From assembly GCA_022784065.1 (NCBI GenBank), contig JALFUO010000086.1, positions 1 to 41,704 of the forward strand: a stretch of 41,704 nucleotides of DNA, written 5' to 3'. The position numbers and the translations under genes were made by a program. The notes under the pieces are model-generated. The model was not told the DNA's origin, searched no databases, and saw only the letters and a list, made by a program, of their open reading frames with translations. Shown one piece after another: positions 25,007-34,300 of the stretch; the first letter of the stretch is position 1; each line of letters starts with the position of its first letter. The DNA is from Bacteroidales bacterium (lineage in GTDB: Bacteria > Bacteroidota > Bacteroidia > Bacteroidales > Bacteroidaceae).

Positions 25007-26185
25007 AAATTTTTCGGTCACATTGTGTAGCGGCACGTAGCAGAAGGCGCGTGCCTCGACAGTGCCGCCCTGCACCAGCGTGCTCTTGGGCACGCGGAAG
25101 GAGATGACATGGTTGTAGCCGTAGTCGCGTTGCAGGGCAAACACGGAGCAGAGCACGTCGTCGCCCTTGCGCTCTTTCACGCCAAAATAAAGCTCACAGC
25201 CTTCCTGCTGGAGGAAGGTGACCAGCGAGGCGAGCGGCAAAAGCAGCGAGTCGCAGGCGTAGCCGTATTTGTCTACTTTTAGCGCCACGTTCACGTGGTT
25301 CTTGCTGATGCCCGTAAGGAGCATGTTGCCCACCGATTGCACAAGTTTCATTGTATCGGCAATCAGCGCGTAAGTCTTTTTGCCGCCTGTCTTTTCAAGG
25401 CGCAGGTAGATGCTGTTGTGGATAGAGGGGCTGAGATATTCCTTGCCGCCCAGCACGCGATAGTTGGCTTGCTGTTTTGTAGAGTCGGTCGCGCTTTCGG
25501 GTTGCGGCAGGTCGAGCAGTTTGAGGTTGGGCGCGGTGCGCTTTATGTCGCGCACGAAGTTGCGTTCCAGCTCAATGGCATCGCAGCCCATAAGGAGTTG
25601 GCAGTCGCAGGCAAAGGCAAGTTGCAGGCTGCGCCCGCCGCGCTTAAAGTTGAAGTAATACTTTTTCAGTCCTTCCTTGCGCAGCGAAAAGTCGTTGATA
25701 TCGCCGGCGGCGGTGAGCGCGTTCCAGTCGCCCTTTGCCGTCATCTGGTCACGATAGATTTTGATGTCGCGCGTCTGCCCCGCGAGGTCGAGTTCGAGGG
25801 CGTAGCGTTCGAGGAAGTCGTAGACGGGCGAGGGGTTGAAGTCTCTCAACGCTTGCGGGAAGCACCAATAGCCGATGTGGGAGATGTCGCCCAGCGCGTT
25901 TTTCTTCACCGCAAGGCGGCGTCCGCGATAGACGAACGTCATGGAGTCCTTACCGCTTGCGGGTATAGCCGCGAGGCGTGCGCCGTTGAGGCGACACTGC
26001 GCCGCCATGGAGCGCAGGCGTTCGGTGGCAAAGGCCACGCTGCCGAGACTTGCGGGCGCAAAGCTATCGGCGGGCATGTCCTTTTCCGTTATCGCGCTCT
26101 TTGCCCCTGCCTGCGGCGAAAGCAGGAACAGGGCGCAAAGGGTGCAGAGCAGCGTTTTAACGCTGTACAAATTCTTGGTTGCCAT
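24986..26185 (-). CDS. Secreted protein of unknown function, last gene of the tubulin-like module
   Basis: The 399-residue product has a signal peptide (MATKNLYSVKTLLCTLCALF, ending near AGAKS). I do not recognise a family. It is rich in alternating strands, with RSLQLAFACDCQLLMGCDAIEL in the middle and a C-terminal strand-rich part. It lies in the periplasm or outer membrane. ATG 26185 overlaps the end of the zinc-ribbon/MORN gene by 29 bases, which argues for translational coupling and a shared task. The last five residues and the stop (KGGFY then TAA) are encoded by the right terminal repeat of element G, so its original C terminus may have been cut or changed. Confidence 0.72.
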   Translation of the reverse strand: MATKNLYSVKTLLCTLCALFLLSPQAGAKSAITEKDMPADSFAPASLGSVAFATERLRSMAAQCRLNGARLAAIPASGKDSMTFVYRGRRLAVKKNALGDISHIGYWCFPQALRDFNPSPVYDFLERYALELDLAGQTRDIKIYRDQMTAKGDWNALTAAGDINDFSLRKEGLKKYYFNFKRGGRSLQLAFACDCQLLMGCDAIELERNFVRDIKRTAPNLKLLDLPQPESATDSTKQQANYRVLGGKEYLSPSIHNSIYLRLEKTGGKKTYALIADTMKLVQSVGNMLLTGISKNHVNVALKVDKYGYACDSLLLPLASLVTFLQQEGCELYFGVKERKGDDVLCSVFALQRDYGYNHVISFRVPKSTLVQGGTVEARAFCYVPLHNVTEKFLKGGFY

Positions 26186-26798
26186 CTTTCCGGTGCAGTT
26201 GTCCCGACATGAGTTTGCCGTCGCGGAACGAGCCGGTCACGTAGTCGCCGCTTTCGGCATAGATGTCCTTAGAGGGCACAACCTGATGGCGGGTGGTGTA
26301 ATAAATGGTGCCCGTGCCGTGGGGCTGTCCGTTCTTCATCGCGCCCTCGTAGTTGCCATAGCCGAGGTTCTTGCTCGTAGAAGAAGCGGCGCTGTTGCCG
26401 CCGGCGGTGGCCTTAGGTCCATCTACCTTCGGTTCTTTTTCCTTAGACTTTCCTGTCTTAGGCTCTGGTGCTTGGGGCGGGGCCACTACGGAGTCTACCT
26501 TTGTGGAATCTACCTGCTCCGTCTGCACTTTTGCGGGCTCTGTCGCTGGTTCTTCCTTGTCGCCGCCGAAAGCGAGGATACCACCGGTGATGCCGCCGCC
26601 GATGATGAGCACGCCTGCGCCGAGCGTCAGTTCACGCTGGTGCTTTTTCCACCAAGGCTGCGTCTGTTGTTTCACTGGATAGAGCGGCTTGCCGCATTCC
26701 TGACACACGAAGTTGGATTTCTCAACTTCCTGAACTACTTTTTCGCTGGCCATGTCGCAACCTTCGTAGTTGTGGCATACGCCTTTTATCTTTGCCAT
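26157..26798 (-). CDS. Zinc-ribbon, single-pass membrane, MORN-type protein
   Basis: The 213-residue protein starts MAKIKGVCHNYEGC at 26798; a longer frame to 26870 reads through repeat E3. Cys8, Cys14, Cys32 and Cys35 (VCQECGKPLYPVK) form a zinc ribbon. One membrane helix (about 56-77, LTLGAGVLIIGGGITGG) follows. A linker rich in Pro, Lys and Glu (about 80-140) leads to a C-terminal MORN-like region, YGNYEGAMKNGQPHGTGTIYY and YVTGSFRDGKLMSGQLHRKDG. The zinc ribbon probably faces the cytoplasm and the MORN part the periplasm, by the positive residues before the helix. It lies between the tubulin-like gene and a secreted-protein gene, and may link the two compartments. No function is known. 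Confidence 0.82.
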   Translation of the reverse strand: MAKIKGVCHNYEGCDMASEKVVQEVEKSNFVCQECGKPLYPVKQQTQPWWKKHQRELTLGAGVLIIGGGITGGILAFGGDKEEPATEPAKVQTEQVDSTKVDSVVAPPQAPEPKTGKSKEKEPKVDGPKATAGGNSAASSTSKNLGYGNYEGAMKNGQPHGTGTIYYTTRHQVVPSKDIYAESGDYVTGSFRDGKLMSGQLHRKDGNQEFVQR

Positions 26799-26818
26799 AG
26801 TTGTAATGTTTTGTTTTT

Positions 26819-26922
26819 TAGTAAACGAGTTTACAAGTAAACGAGTAGACGAGACAGATTTGTCTTGCAAACTATATTTTACATAAATAACTTGTCTTGT
26901 TTACTCGTTTACTTGTTTACTA
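26819..26922. repeat. Repeat E3 inside the tubulin-like operon
   Basis: Left arm TAGTAAACGAGTTTACAAG and so on to ACGAGACA; right arm TGTCTTGTTTACTCGTTTAC to CTA. The core holds GATTTGTCTTGCAAAC. It lies 5 bases after the tubulin-like stop codon and 20 bases before the next start, so an operon transcript would carry it as a hairpin between the two genes. Confidence 0.8.
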
Positions 26923-26927
26923 CTGAT

Positions 26928-29900
26928 TTATAATTCTTTGAGTTCGTGGGTGAAGATGTCTTCTGCTAACTTCTTGTACTTCTGATATTCCGTGCTGAAC
27001 TCGTTGCCTTCACACACGGGCAGGTTGAGGATATGCCCGCGCACCACGTCCATGCCGATGCTGCGGCGCAGCTGTGCTTTTTGGTCGTTGGAGCGCACTT
27101 GCTGCGCAAAGGTCTTGTTGACGATGCGTTCCACCTGTTCGGCAAAGGCGGGCTGCTCTGCGAGGTTGCGCGCCATGTCGAGGTAGTCCTTACCTACGCG
27201 CTGCCAGTCATCGCCGAAGTCGCTTGGGAAGTTGATTGCGAGGAAGCGTTCGCCCGTCACGGGGTCGGACTTCTCAGCGAAAAGTTTCAAGCCCATGGCT
27301 ATCATGAGCGTGCGCTTGAGTTCTTCCATGCGCTCGATGATGCTCTTCTCAAAGAGCGTGGGCAGCGGCTTCTCGAAGGTCTCGGTGTGGAGCACCATGC
27401 GGTTGAGCTGTCCTTCCGTGGGGTCTGCAATCATGCGGTCGTAGCGCTGCTTGAGCACTCCCACGTTGGCCACGTAGCGCAAGGGGAAGCCCGAGGCGGC
27501 CGAAACGATGACTATTTCGTTCTTCTTGTCGCACACCGAAACGTCCTCCGTGGGGTTGAAGCCCGGTGCTACGAGCTTCATCATCTTGATGAGCTTGTCG
27601 CGGAAGCCGGTCTGGTCTTCGGTGAAGAGCGGCAGGCGCAACTGTATCATCTTCATCACGTTGCCGCCGGCGTTGGCGAGCTGCTTGCTCTGCTCCTCGG
27701 AGTTGAACTGCAGGTAGCTCTGCGCCGACTGCACCCAGGAGCGGCAGAGCTGCTCGAGGCGTTCTTCAGAGTTGTACTCCTGCTTGAGCTTTTCGAGAAT
27801 GTTCACGCCCACCATCTTGCTGAGCGGGTCGTTCTTGGCGGCGTTCTCCATGGCGTCGTTGGCGTTCTTGCTGCAGACTTCATAGATCACGTCGGTCGTT
27901 GCGCTGAGGTCGGTCATTTGCAGCATGTTCACAAACGACTTTTCGCCCTCTTCGCCGAGGTTCTGCACGAGGCGGTCGCGGATAGCGCGGGCGTTACCCA
28001 CCTGGCTGTCCTGATTGGCGATGCACTGCTTCACGAAGTCGTGCACACGCTCGGGGTCGTACTTGCGGTCGTTCTGCTGCTGGTCGGCGCCAGTCTGCTC
28101 GTTGCACTTGCTGTCGGCCTGCAATGCCACTTCCTTGAGGATTTGGCCCAGCAATTCCTTATAGGCAAGGATACCTTCAAGCATACGCGAGAGTTCGTTG
28201 ATGACTTCCTGCATCAGAGCGTGCGCAAAGGCATAGGCCGTGACGCGCGTGGCGGCGGTGTAGTAGTTGCAAAGCGCGGTCTTGTACTGTCCCATCACTT
28301 TCTTCGAGGCGCCCGTTATCGTGTCGCGCAGCCAGCCGATGTGGTCCCATTCATCGTTGATGGTCTTAATCTTGGCGGTCTGCTCCTTCATCTCGTTCTC
28401 CTGCACTTCGGTCTGCTCCTTGAACGAGGAGAGGCGGCTGGCGCAGTCGTCGATGAGGATGCGGGTGTACTTTTCGATTTCGAGCAGGCTCTTTTCGCCG
28501 CTGTGCCACTGCTCGAAAAGCTGCTTCTCGATGTGGCGGCGTATGTGCTTGGCATAGCCGAGGCGCTCGCCCATCTGGATTTCAAAGAACTTCTTCACAC
28601 CATGCGTGCGGTACTGGTTCTCATAGTAGTCCTTCACAAGGTCGGTGAAGGCGGCAAACCAGCTCTTCTTGTCCTCGCCGTTCATCACCTCGTCGGCGAA
28701 GGCCTGCGTGCGCTGCTCCCAGGTGATGTCGATGCCCTGCCAACGCTTCGAGGCGGGCGATTCGATGATGGCCTTGCCCAGCGTGAGGTATTCGTTGGAG
28801 AGCATCAGCTTGCCGCGGTTGTTGGTGTTCTTGATTTCGTCCTTGTAGCCCGTGCCGATTTCCTCGATGGAGCGTTCGCCGTAGCCGATGCCGTCCTGCC
28901 AGAAATTGAAGGTGAGCTGGCGTGCAGCGGAGCGTGCGTAGTTGTAGGTCACGCACTCTTCGATTTCTGCCTCCGGGTATTCGATGTGACGTATGCCGAA
29001 GGTCATGAACTTGCGGCTGCGCGTGGCGGCTGCACCCGTGCTGTCGTATTCAGGGCCTGCACCGTCGTTTTCGCAACCGTCGAGGCGTGCCATCTTGCCC
29101 GTGCCGGCCGAGAGCACCGTCTTTTGGAAAATGAAGTCGGCCACCGAGGCGGGCAGTGCCTTGGCGAGGTTGAGCGTCTTGCCTGCCTCGTTCACGTTGC
29201 TGTAAAGGTAGGCGGTGTCGAACGGCTCGATGCCTTCGCAGAGGCGGCGCACCTGGCCCGTGAAGTTGTCCATCGTGCCCGTCACGTCGTAGGGGTGGTA
29301 GGCGCCCACGCTCATGGCGTTAAGCTCTGAAAGGGCGGCATAGCCGTTGGCCTGGTAGAAGCCTGAGTCGTGGCTGGCATTTGCCACGTTGATTTCGGGC
29401 ACGTAGAGGTAGAGATATATCTTATATTGCGTGCCGCCCGGCTGCGGACGGTATTCCTGACGGATTTGCGCGATGGCGTCCACCACGGAGCCGGAGCCCG
29501 TGCCGCCTGCAAGGCCGGCGCAGATGTGGAAGGTGACTTTCTGCTCATTCGTCTCGTTTTGCATGCCTTGCACTGTCTGCTTGAGACGCGACATGAAGTC
29601 GCTGCCGTCGCGGCTGGCGAGGTTGTTGGCAAAGAGCGTGCGGCCGAGGCGGCGGCGCTGACCGCCGATGCCTGCGGTAACGAGCGGGCCGAGCTTGCTC
29701 GTCATCAGGTCGATATCGCCTGAATTGAGGAAGCACTTGATGCCGGGATAGAGCGAAAGGTTCTGGAACATGTTCATGCCGAGCCCGTGGATCGACACTT
29801 TTTGCGCCTCTTTCAGATGCACGGACTTGCCCATCACCTTCCAGCCCTCGCGCGAATTGAGGTCGTCTTCGCTGGAAGCTACATAGAGATAGTTGATGCA

Positions 29901-30011
29901 AGTGCCGTTGGTGGGTTCGTTGGAACGGAATTCCTCATAAACTTTTTTGCGGAACTCGCGCAGCACTTTGCCGCCCGTACCGCCGAGACCGATGAGAAGA
30001 TGGTTTTCCAT
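26928..30011 (-). CDS. Tubulin/FtsZ-like GTPase-domain protein (Tubulin_2 type)
   Basis: The 1027-residue cytoplasmic protein opens MENHLLIGLGGTGGKVLREF, a nucleotide-binding loop as in FtsZ and tubulin. The tubulin signature motif AGGTGSGS lies at residues 168-175 (Gly169 to Gly174), preceded by FHICAGL and followed by VVDAIAQIR. About 300 N-terminal residues form the GTPase part, much like the uncharacterised Tubulin_2 (PF13809) family. The remaining 700 residues are mainly helical, with a coiled coil near EQTEVQENEMKEQTAKIKTI and a glutamine/asparagine-rich turn; they match nothing I know. It is far longer than FtsZ (about 400), so it is not the cell-division protein. It sits between a membrane protein gene and the zinc-ribbon/MORN gene. 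Polymerisation and GTP hydrolysis are inferred only. Confidence 0.88.
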   Translation of the reverse strand: MENHLLIGLGGTGGKVLREFRKKVYEEFRSNEPTNGTCINYLYVASSEDDLNSREGWKVMGKSVHLKEAQKVSIHGLGMNMFQNLSLYPGIKCFLNSGDIDLMTSKLGPLVTAGIGGQRRRLGRTLFANNLASRDGSDFMSRLKQTVQGMQNETNEQKVTFHICAGLAGGTGSGSVVDAIAQIRQEYRPQPGGTQYKIYLYLYVPEINVANASHDSGFYQANGYAALSELNAMSVGAYHPYDVTGTMDNFTGQVRRLCEGIEPFDTAYLYSNVNEAGKTLNLAKALPASVADFIFQKTVLSAGTGKMARLDGCENDGAGPEYDSTGAAATRSRKFMTFGIRHIEYPEAEIEECVTYNYARSAARQLTFNFWQDGIGYGERSIEEIGTGYKDEIKNTNNRGKLMLSNEYLTLGKAIIESPASKRWQGIDITWEQRTQAFADEVMNGEDKKSWFAAFTDLVKDYYENQYRTHGVKKFFEIQMGERLGYAKHIRRHIEKQLFEQWHSGEKSLLEIEKYTRILIDDCASRLSSFKEQTEVQENEMKEQTAKIKTINDEWDHIGWLRDTITGASKKVMGQYKTALCNYYTAATRVTAYAFAHALMQEVINELSRMLEGILAYKELLGQILKEVALQADSKCNEQTGADQQQNDRKYDPERVHDFVKQCIANQDSQVGNARAIRDRLVQNLGEEGEKSFVNMLQMTDLSATTDVIYEVCSKNANDAMENAAKNDPLSKMVGVNILEKLKQEYNSEERLEQLCRSWVQSAQSYLQFNSEEQSKQLANAGGNVMKMIQLRLPLFTEDQTGFRDKLIKMMKLVAPGFNPTEDVSVCDKKNEIVIVSAASGFPLRYVANVGVLKQRYDRMIADPTEGQLNRMVLHTETFEKPLPTLFEKSIIERMEELKRTLMIAMGLKLFAEKSDPVTGERFLAINFPSDFGDDWQRVGKDYLDMARNLAEQPAFAEQVERIVNKTFAQQVRSNDQKAQLRRSIGMDVVRGHILNLPVCEGNEFSTEYQKYKKLAEDIFTHELKEL

Positions 30012-30045
30012 AGCTTTATTTTGAAATAAGATTAATGATTATTCT

Positions 30046-30121
30046 GTGGTTGGGGCGATTTGAAAAACGCCCGGATAAATAGTTATCTCTTTGATTTATG
30101 TCCTGCTGTGCAAAACGCCCC
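30046..30121. repeat. Family F palindromes upstream of the tubulin-like gene
   Basis: GGGGCGATTTGAAAAACGCCC (30052-30072 region) and a half copy GCAAAACGCCCCTAC (about 30109-30122) lie in the 112-base gap between the membrane protein gene and the tubulin-like gene. Confidence 0.6.
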
Positions 30122-30123
30122 TA

Positions 30124-30711
30124 CTAAAAATCATCGCTGCTGCGCGTCCGCGCACTGCTGCCCGTGCGCCGCCGAGAGGCAATGGCGCGTTGCACGTCCA
30201 TGGTCTTGATGACCGCCAGCGCGCCGAGCACAAGGAACAGCAGGCACCAGCCCAAACGTTTCAGGATATAAATGTTTAGGAACTTGTCCAGCGTTTCATG
30301 CATAGAAGCGGCGATGTCGAGCGGCGTATGCCCTTCAAAATCTGCCCAGTCCACGTATTCCGCAATGACCGGAAACACGGCAGTGGCCTCTTTAAAAATC
30401 TCATCGGTCTGCTCCTGCGAGAACTCGTAATCGGGCATAAAAGAGGCCCTCAAGGCGACAATCTCATTGATGCGCGCCTCGATTTCATCGCCGAAACTCT
30501 TGCACGCAAAAGCCCCGCAAATAAGAATGGATTGATAAAGGAAAAAACAGAAGACCACAGCGCCTGCCACATAACTGAGCGGCGTAAACGTGCGGTTCTT
30601 ATACCAGCCCTGAATAGCCAAGAATAAGAGAATTACCCCTCCCAATGCGAACAAAAAGCCTAAAAATATGCTAAGCAGGGAGTTGGTGAAGATGTCGACT
30701 AAAAGTCCCAT
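30124..30711 (-). CDS. Small membrane protein, first gene of the tubulin-like module
   Basis: The 195-residue product (ATG 30711, MGLLVDIFTNSLLSIFLG; the frame to 30765 overlaps the promoter) has three hydrophobic helices at about 10-33, 46-68 and 148-168. Between the second and third is a soluble loop of about 80 residues, and the C-terminal tail is basic and serine-rich (RRRTGSSARTRSSDDF). No family is recognised. The gap of 112 bases to the tubulin-like gene and the same strand suggest cotranscription. A role as membrane anchor for the tubulin-like protein is a guess from context. Confidence 0.75.
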   Translation of the reverse strand: MGLLVDIFTNSLLSIFLGFLFALGGVILLFLAIQGWYKNRTFTPLSYVAGAVVFCFFLYQSILICGAFACKSFGDEIEARINEIVALRASFMPDYEFSQEQTDEIFKEATAVFPVIAEYVDWADFEGHTPLDIAASMHETLDKFLNIYILKRLGWCLLFLVLGALAVIKTMDVQRAIASRRRTGSSARTRSSDDF

Positions 30712-30752
30712 GAATAGAGTTTGTTGGGTTAGTACACAAAGACTATCGCTTG

Positions 30753-30760
30753 CAAATGTA
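30753..30760 (-). promoter_or_regulatory. -7 element for the tubulin-like module
   Basis: TACATTTG on the minus strand is a full TAnnTTTG match 42 bases before the start at 30711. It would drive the whole four-gene cluster. Confidence 0.55.
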
Positions 30761-30921
30761 AACAATTAAAACTATATTTAATAAGAGATAAAGCAAAAAA
30801 AACGCCTGCCCCGACATTTTTCCTAAAATAAAGGATTTATCCGTTATCTTTCGCACGCCTGCCGCCGCTTTGTGCAAGGCTTCTCTCGCGCGCGTATATA
30901 TTAATATTGTATGGCTCGGAG

Positions 30922-31160
30922 CAAATTTTCAGTATCTGCCTCAAAGTTTTTACTATCTGCCTCAAAGTTTTTCCTTTCCCATAGGAAAGTTTTATTACAA
31001 ACTTTGTAACGCGCATTACAAAGTTTGTAACACATGTTAGAAAGTTTGTAACGCATATTACAAAGTTTGTAATAAAAATTATCTGCGCAGATAGCGAAAA
31101 CTTTCAAGGGGATAGTAAAAACTTTCAAGGAGATAGTGAAAACTTTCAAGGGGACAGAAA
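30922..31160. repeat. Array D2: 21-bp units with flanking 21-bp units
   Basis: The centre (30995-31078) is four 21-base units starting TTACAAA(C/G)TT or TTAGAAAGTT, ending TTTGTAATAAAAA. The left flank repeats CTCAAAGTTTTTACTATCTG twice, and the right flank repeats AAAACTTTCAAGG(G/A)GATAGT three times with the same 21-base period, in inverted sense. ATCTGCGCAGAT joins centre and right flank. Array D1 (11792-11875) has the same design in the opposite orientation. The minus strand can be read as 7-residue repeats (YKLCNAR; PLESFYY), but no start or stop context supports a gene. The rest of 30761-31358 shows no other feature. Confidence 0.8.
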
Positions 31161-31358
31161 AAAAGGTCAAGGAGGAAAGAAATATAGATACAGAGCGGCT
31201 TGAACCTTCGGGCGAGGCAAATGAGACCTACAGGCAAGGGGACAAAAAAAATGCGGAAATCCATATTTTTATATATGATAATTTGCTTGCAAAAAAGAAA
31301 AGGCTTAAATTTGGCGACGTGAAAAACATTTTTTTGTCAAACTAATACCAAAAACACC

Positions 31359-34300
31359 ATGAAAAAGATTTACAATCTTTTGGCTCTATTGCTTTTCTTC
31401 GCAATCGGGCTTAGCGGTAATGCCGAGAAGCGTTACACTGCTATTGGTTTCCAAAGCGGCGGCGAACTTACTGCCGACCAGATTGTTGCAGGCACGCCTT
31501 ATGTCCTCAACAATGCCAACAGCACCAACGGCGACTTCTTCCATGGCATTTCTGCCAAAACGGTCTCCATTTCCGATGCCAACCTCGTTACCTTCGAGGT
31601 GGCAGGTACAGACTTGGACGGCACGACGCCGACCTATCGCATGAAACTCGTGACGACGGGCGAGTATCTTCTCGACCCCTCCACGCAGTCGGACTACAAC
31701 ATGCACTTCGAGGCTTCGCAGGCCAAGGCGTTCGTGTTCACCATCAAGACGGGCGATGTCTATGAAGCCGGCGCTATCGAAACCGAGGCCCAAGACTGGA
31801 CCTGTGCCACTACAAGCGAAGGACTGGGCGCACTCGTGTTCACAAAAGCCGGCGTGGCCGACCCCACACTGCGCACTGGCATCGTTCAGCTCGTTACTAA
31901 CGCAGAGGGCAAGGCTCCCGCATTCGGCAATGGCTACGGCCAAAACGCCTGGGCAATCTACGAGGTTCAGCAAATGGACGCGTATGACTACCTCACGGAA
32001 GCCATCAACGAACTCTTCGCCGATAGCGAAGGCGAACTTTACAATCCCGGTTCCGAACCTGGACAAATCAGCCAGGAACTCTACAACGAACTGATGAATT
32101 CCTACGCAGCAGCACAGGCACTCCTGAACACCGACGACTTGACGCAGGAACAAGCCGAAGCAGCCGTAGCACGCTGCGAAGCCGCCATTGCTGCCGCCAA
32201 GGCAGGCGCAGTGCCCATTCAGGAAGGCTGGTACTACTTCCGTTCTATGCGCTCCGAGTCTAATGCCGTTTACGACGACGGCGTGAAGGCACACTGGACC
32301 TACGGACAGTCTTGGGAAATGCCTGAATCGCCTACGGCAAAGGATGCTAAGTACATCTGGAAACTCATTGCCAAGGAAGACGGATCCGGCTATTATGTGC
32401 AGAACCTCGAAACGAAGCGCTACCTCGGCGTGGTTCACGAAAGAGGCACGCACGTTCCCACCACTGAAAAAGCCGAAGAAACCTACCTCGTTTATCCGCA
32501 AAACAAGGATGCCTTCATTATCGAGAGCACCTCTCTGATTGAAAACCCCGTTATCGGTTATCCCGGCGACGGATCTCCCGAATGTACCGCCCTGCACTGC
32601 CCCGGCGACCACGACGCACTCGTAGTGTGGGACACCAAGAGCCCGTACTCTGGCTGGCGCTTCTTCAACGTTTCGCAGGAAGAGGTTGATGCCATTCTCG
32701 GCACGATCGACCAGTTCAAGCGCAACGAAGATCTCGCTTCCCTCGTTTCCGACGTGAAGGCCGCTTACAAGAAGGGCTTTACCTACGAAAGCGATGCCAC
32801 GGCCGACGGCAACTTCAGCAACCACGGCCTGCTCACCGACGTTTCGCAGCTCTGGACCAACGGCGCAGAACCTAATGAAGGCCCGATCGATAACCTCCTC
32901 GACGGCATTATCGACAACGGCAACTTCTTCCACACGGCATGGAGCTCTGAGGGTAAGGCTGCCGCACCGGCAGATACCTATTTCTATCTCGCTGCCGACC
33001 TCGGCGAAGCCGTGCAAGACCTGCAAATCAAGATTGCATCGCGTATCAACAACAACTCGGTTAACGCCAATGACCGCCCGACGCTCGTAGAAGTATATGC
33101 TTCTAACAACGACGCCGTGAAGCCTGCCGAGGGCGCTGCTACCGGCAACGACGAGGCTTGGACTTACATCGACCAGGCAGCCATTACTTACGACATCGAC
33201 TACGTTGTAGACGCTGCTACCACATATTCCAACGACATCGCCATTGCCAACCTCAACCTCGGCGAGGCTTACCGCTACATCCGCCTCGACGTGATTCGTC
33301 GCGGCACGGTGAACCTGCCCAGCGGCGAAAACTATTGGTGGAACTGCTCCGAAGTAGGCCTGTACAAAGCATCTTACAATGCTGAGAAATCGCTCATCAC
33401 GGCCGTGCCCGAAGCAATCGTGACGCGACTGACCGACCTGCTTGCCACGGCTAAAGACGAACTCATCGACGAGGCCGCAACGCAGGAAACCATCGATGCC
33501 CTTCAAGCCGCTTACGAAGAATTCCTCGCCCACTATCCCGACCCGCAGATTGTGCTCAACCTCCTCGAAGAGGCACAGGCTCAACTCGACGCCGCCGACG
33601 ACTCTCAGAATGACCTCGGTTACTTCAAGCCCGGTAGCAAGGACGAACTTGCCAGCACGATTGCCGCGCTCCAAGGTCAGGTTAAGGAAGTGATGACTAT
33701 CGACGAAATCAATGCTATCAAGGACGCCCTCAATGCAGCCCTCGCCAAGTTCAACGCAGCCCTTATCCAGCCCGAAGACGGCGCATATCTCTTGATTAAG
33801 AGTGCCACGACTTCCGTTACTAATGAAGAAACAGGCGAAGAAAAGACTGCTATCGACTCCTACATGTATGCACAGGGCAACGGTTCGCGTCAAGTGAAGT
33901 GGCTCATTCCCGAGGATCTGGGCAACCGCCTGAACTACGTTTGGAAAGCCATCAAGACCGATGAAGGCTACAAGTTCCTCAACGTCGGCACGGGCGAATA
34001 CCTCAACCGCGTGCTTGGCAACGGCCAGGCCGTGACGACCTCTGCCGAAGGCGACACTTGCGTTGTTACCCTCCGCTCCGCTAAGATTGCCGGCGCATTC
34101 AACGTAGTGATGAACGAAGGCGTATTCATGAACGCCGAACCTCAGAGCCACAACGTGGTAACTTGGGGCGTTGCTAATGGCGCCGACAACTCTGCATTCG
34201 TATTTGAAGAAGCAGAATGGATCGACGGCACGTATACTTACAACGTGAGCGCTACTCCCGGCTTCATGACCCTCCCGTTTGAAATCCGAGAGGCTGCCAG

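Noticed and set aside
24728-25030. A 100-codon open frame across element G
   Set aside because: It reads through palindromic blocks and the terminal repeat into the antisense of the next gene; composition is skewed to Arg, Glu and Ser by the repeat itself.
30995-31078. CRISPR array
   Set aside because: The 21-base units are contiguous with no unique spacers, and no cas genes are present.
30901-31170. Heptapeptide-repeat open frames over arrays D1 and D2 as small proteins
   Set aside because: No start context or conserved non-repeat part is seen, and both strands are open; treated as repeats, with the codon-length period noted as a finding.
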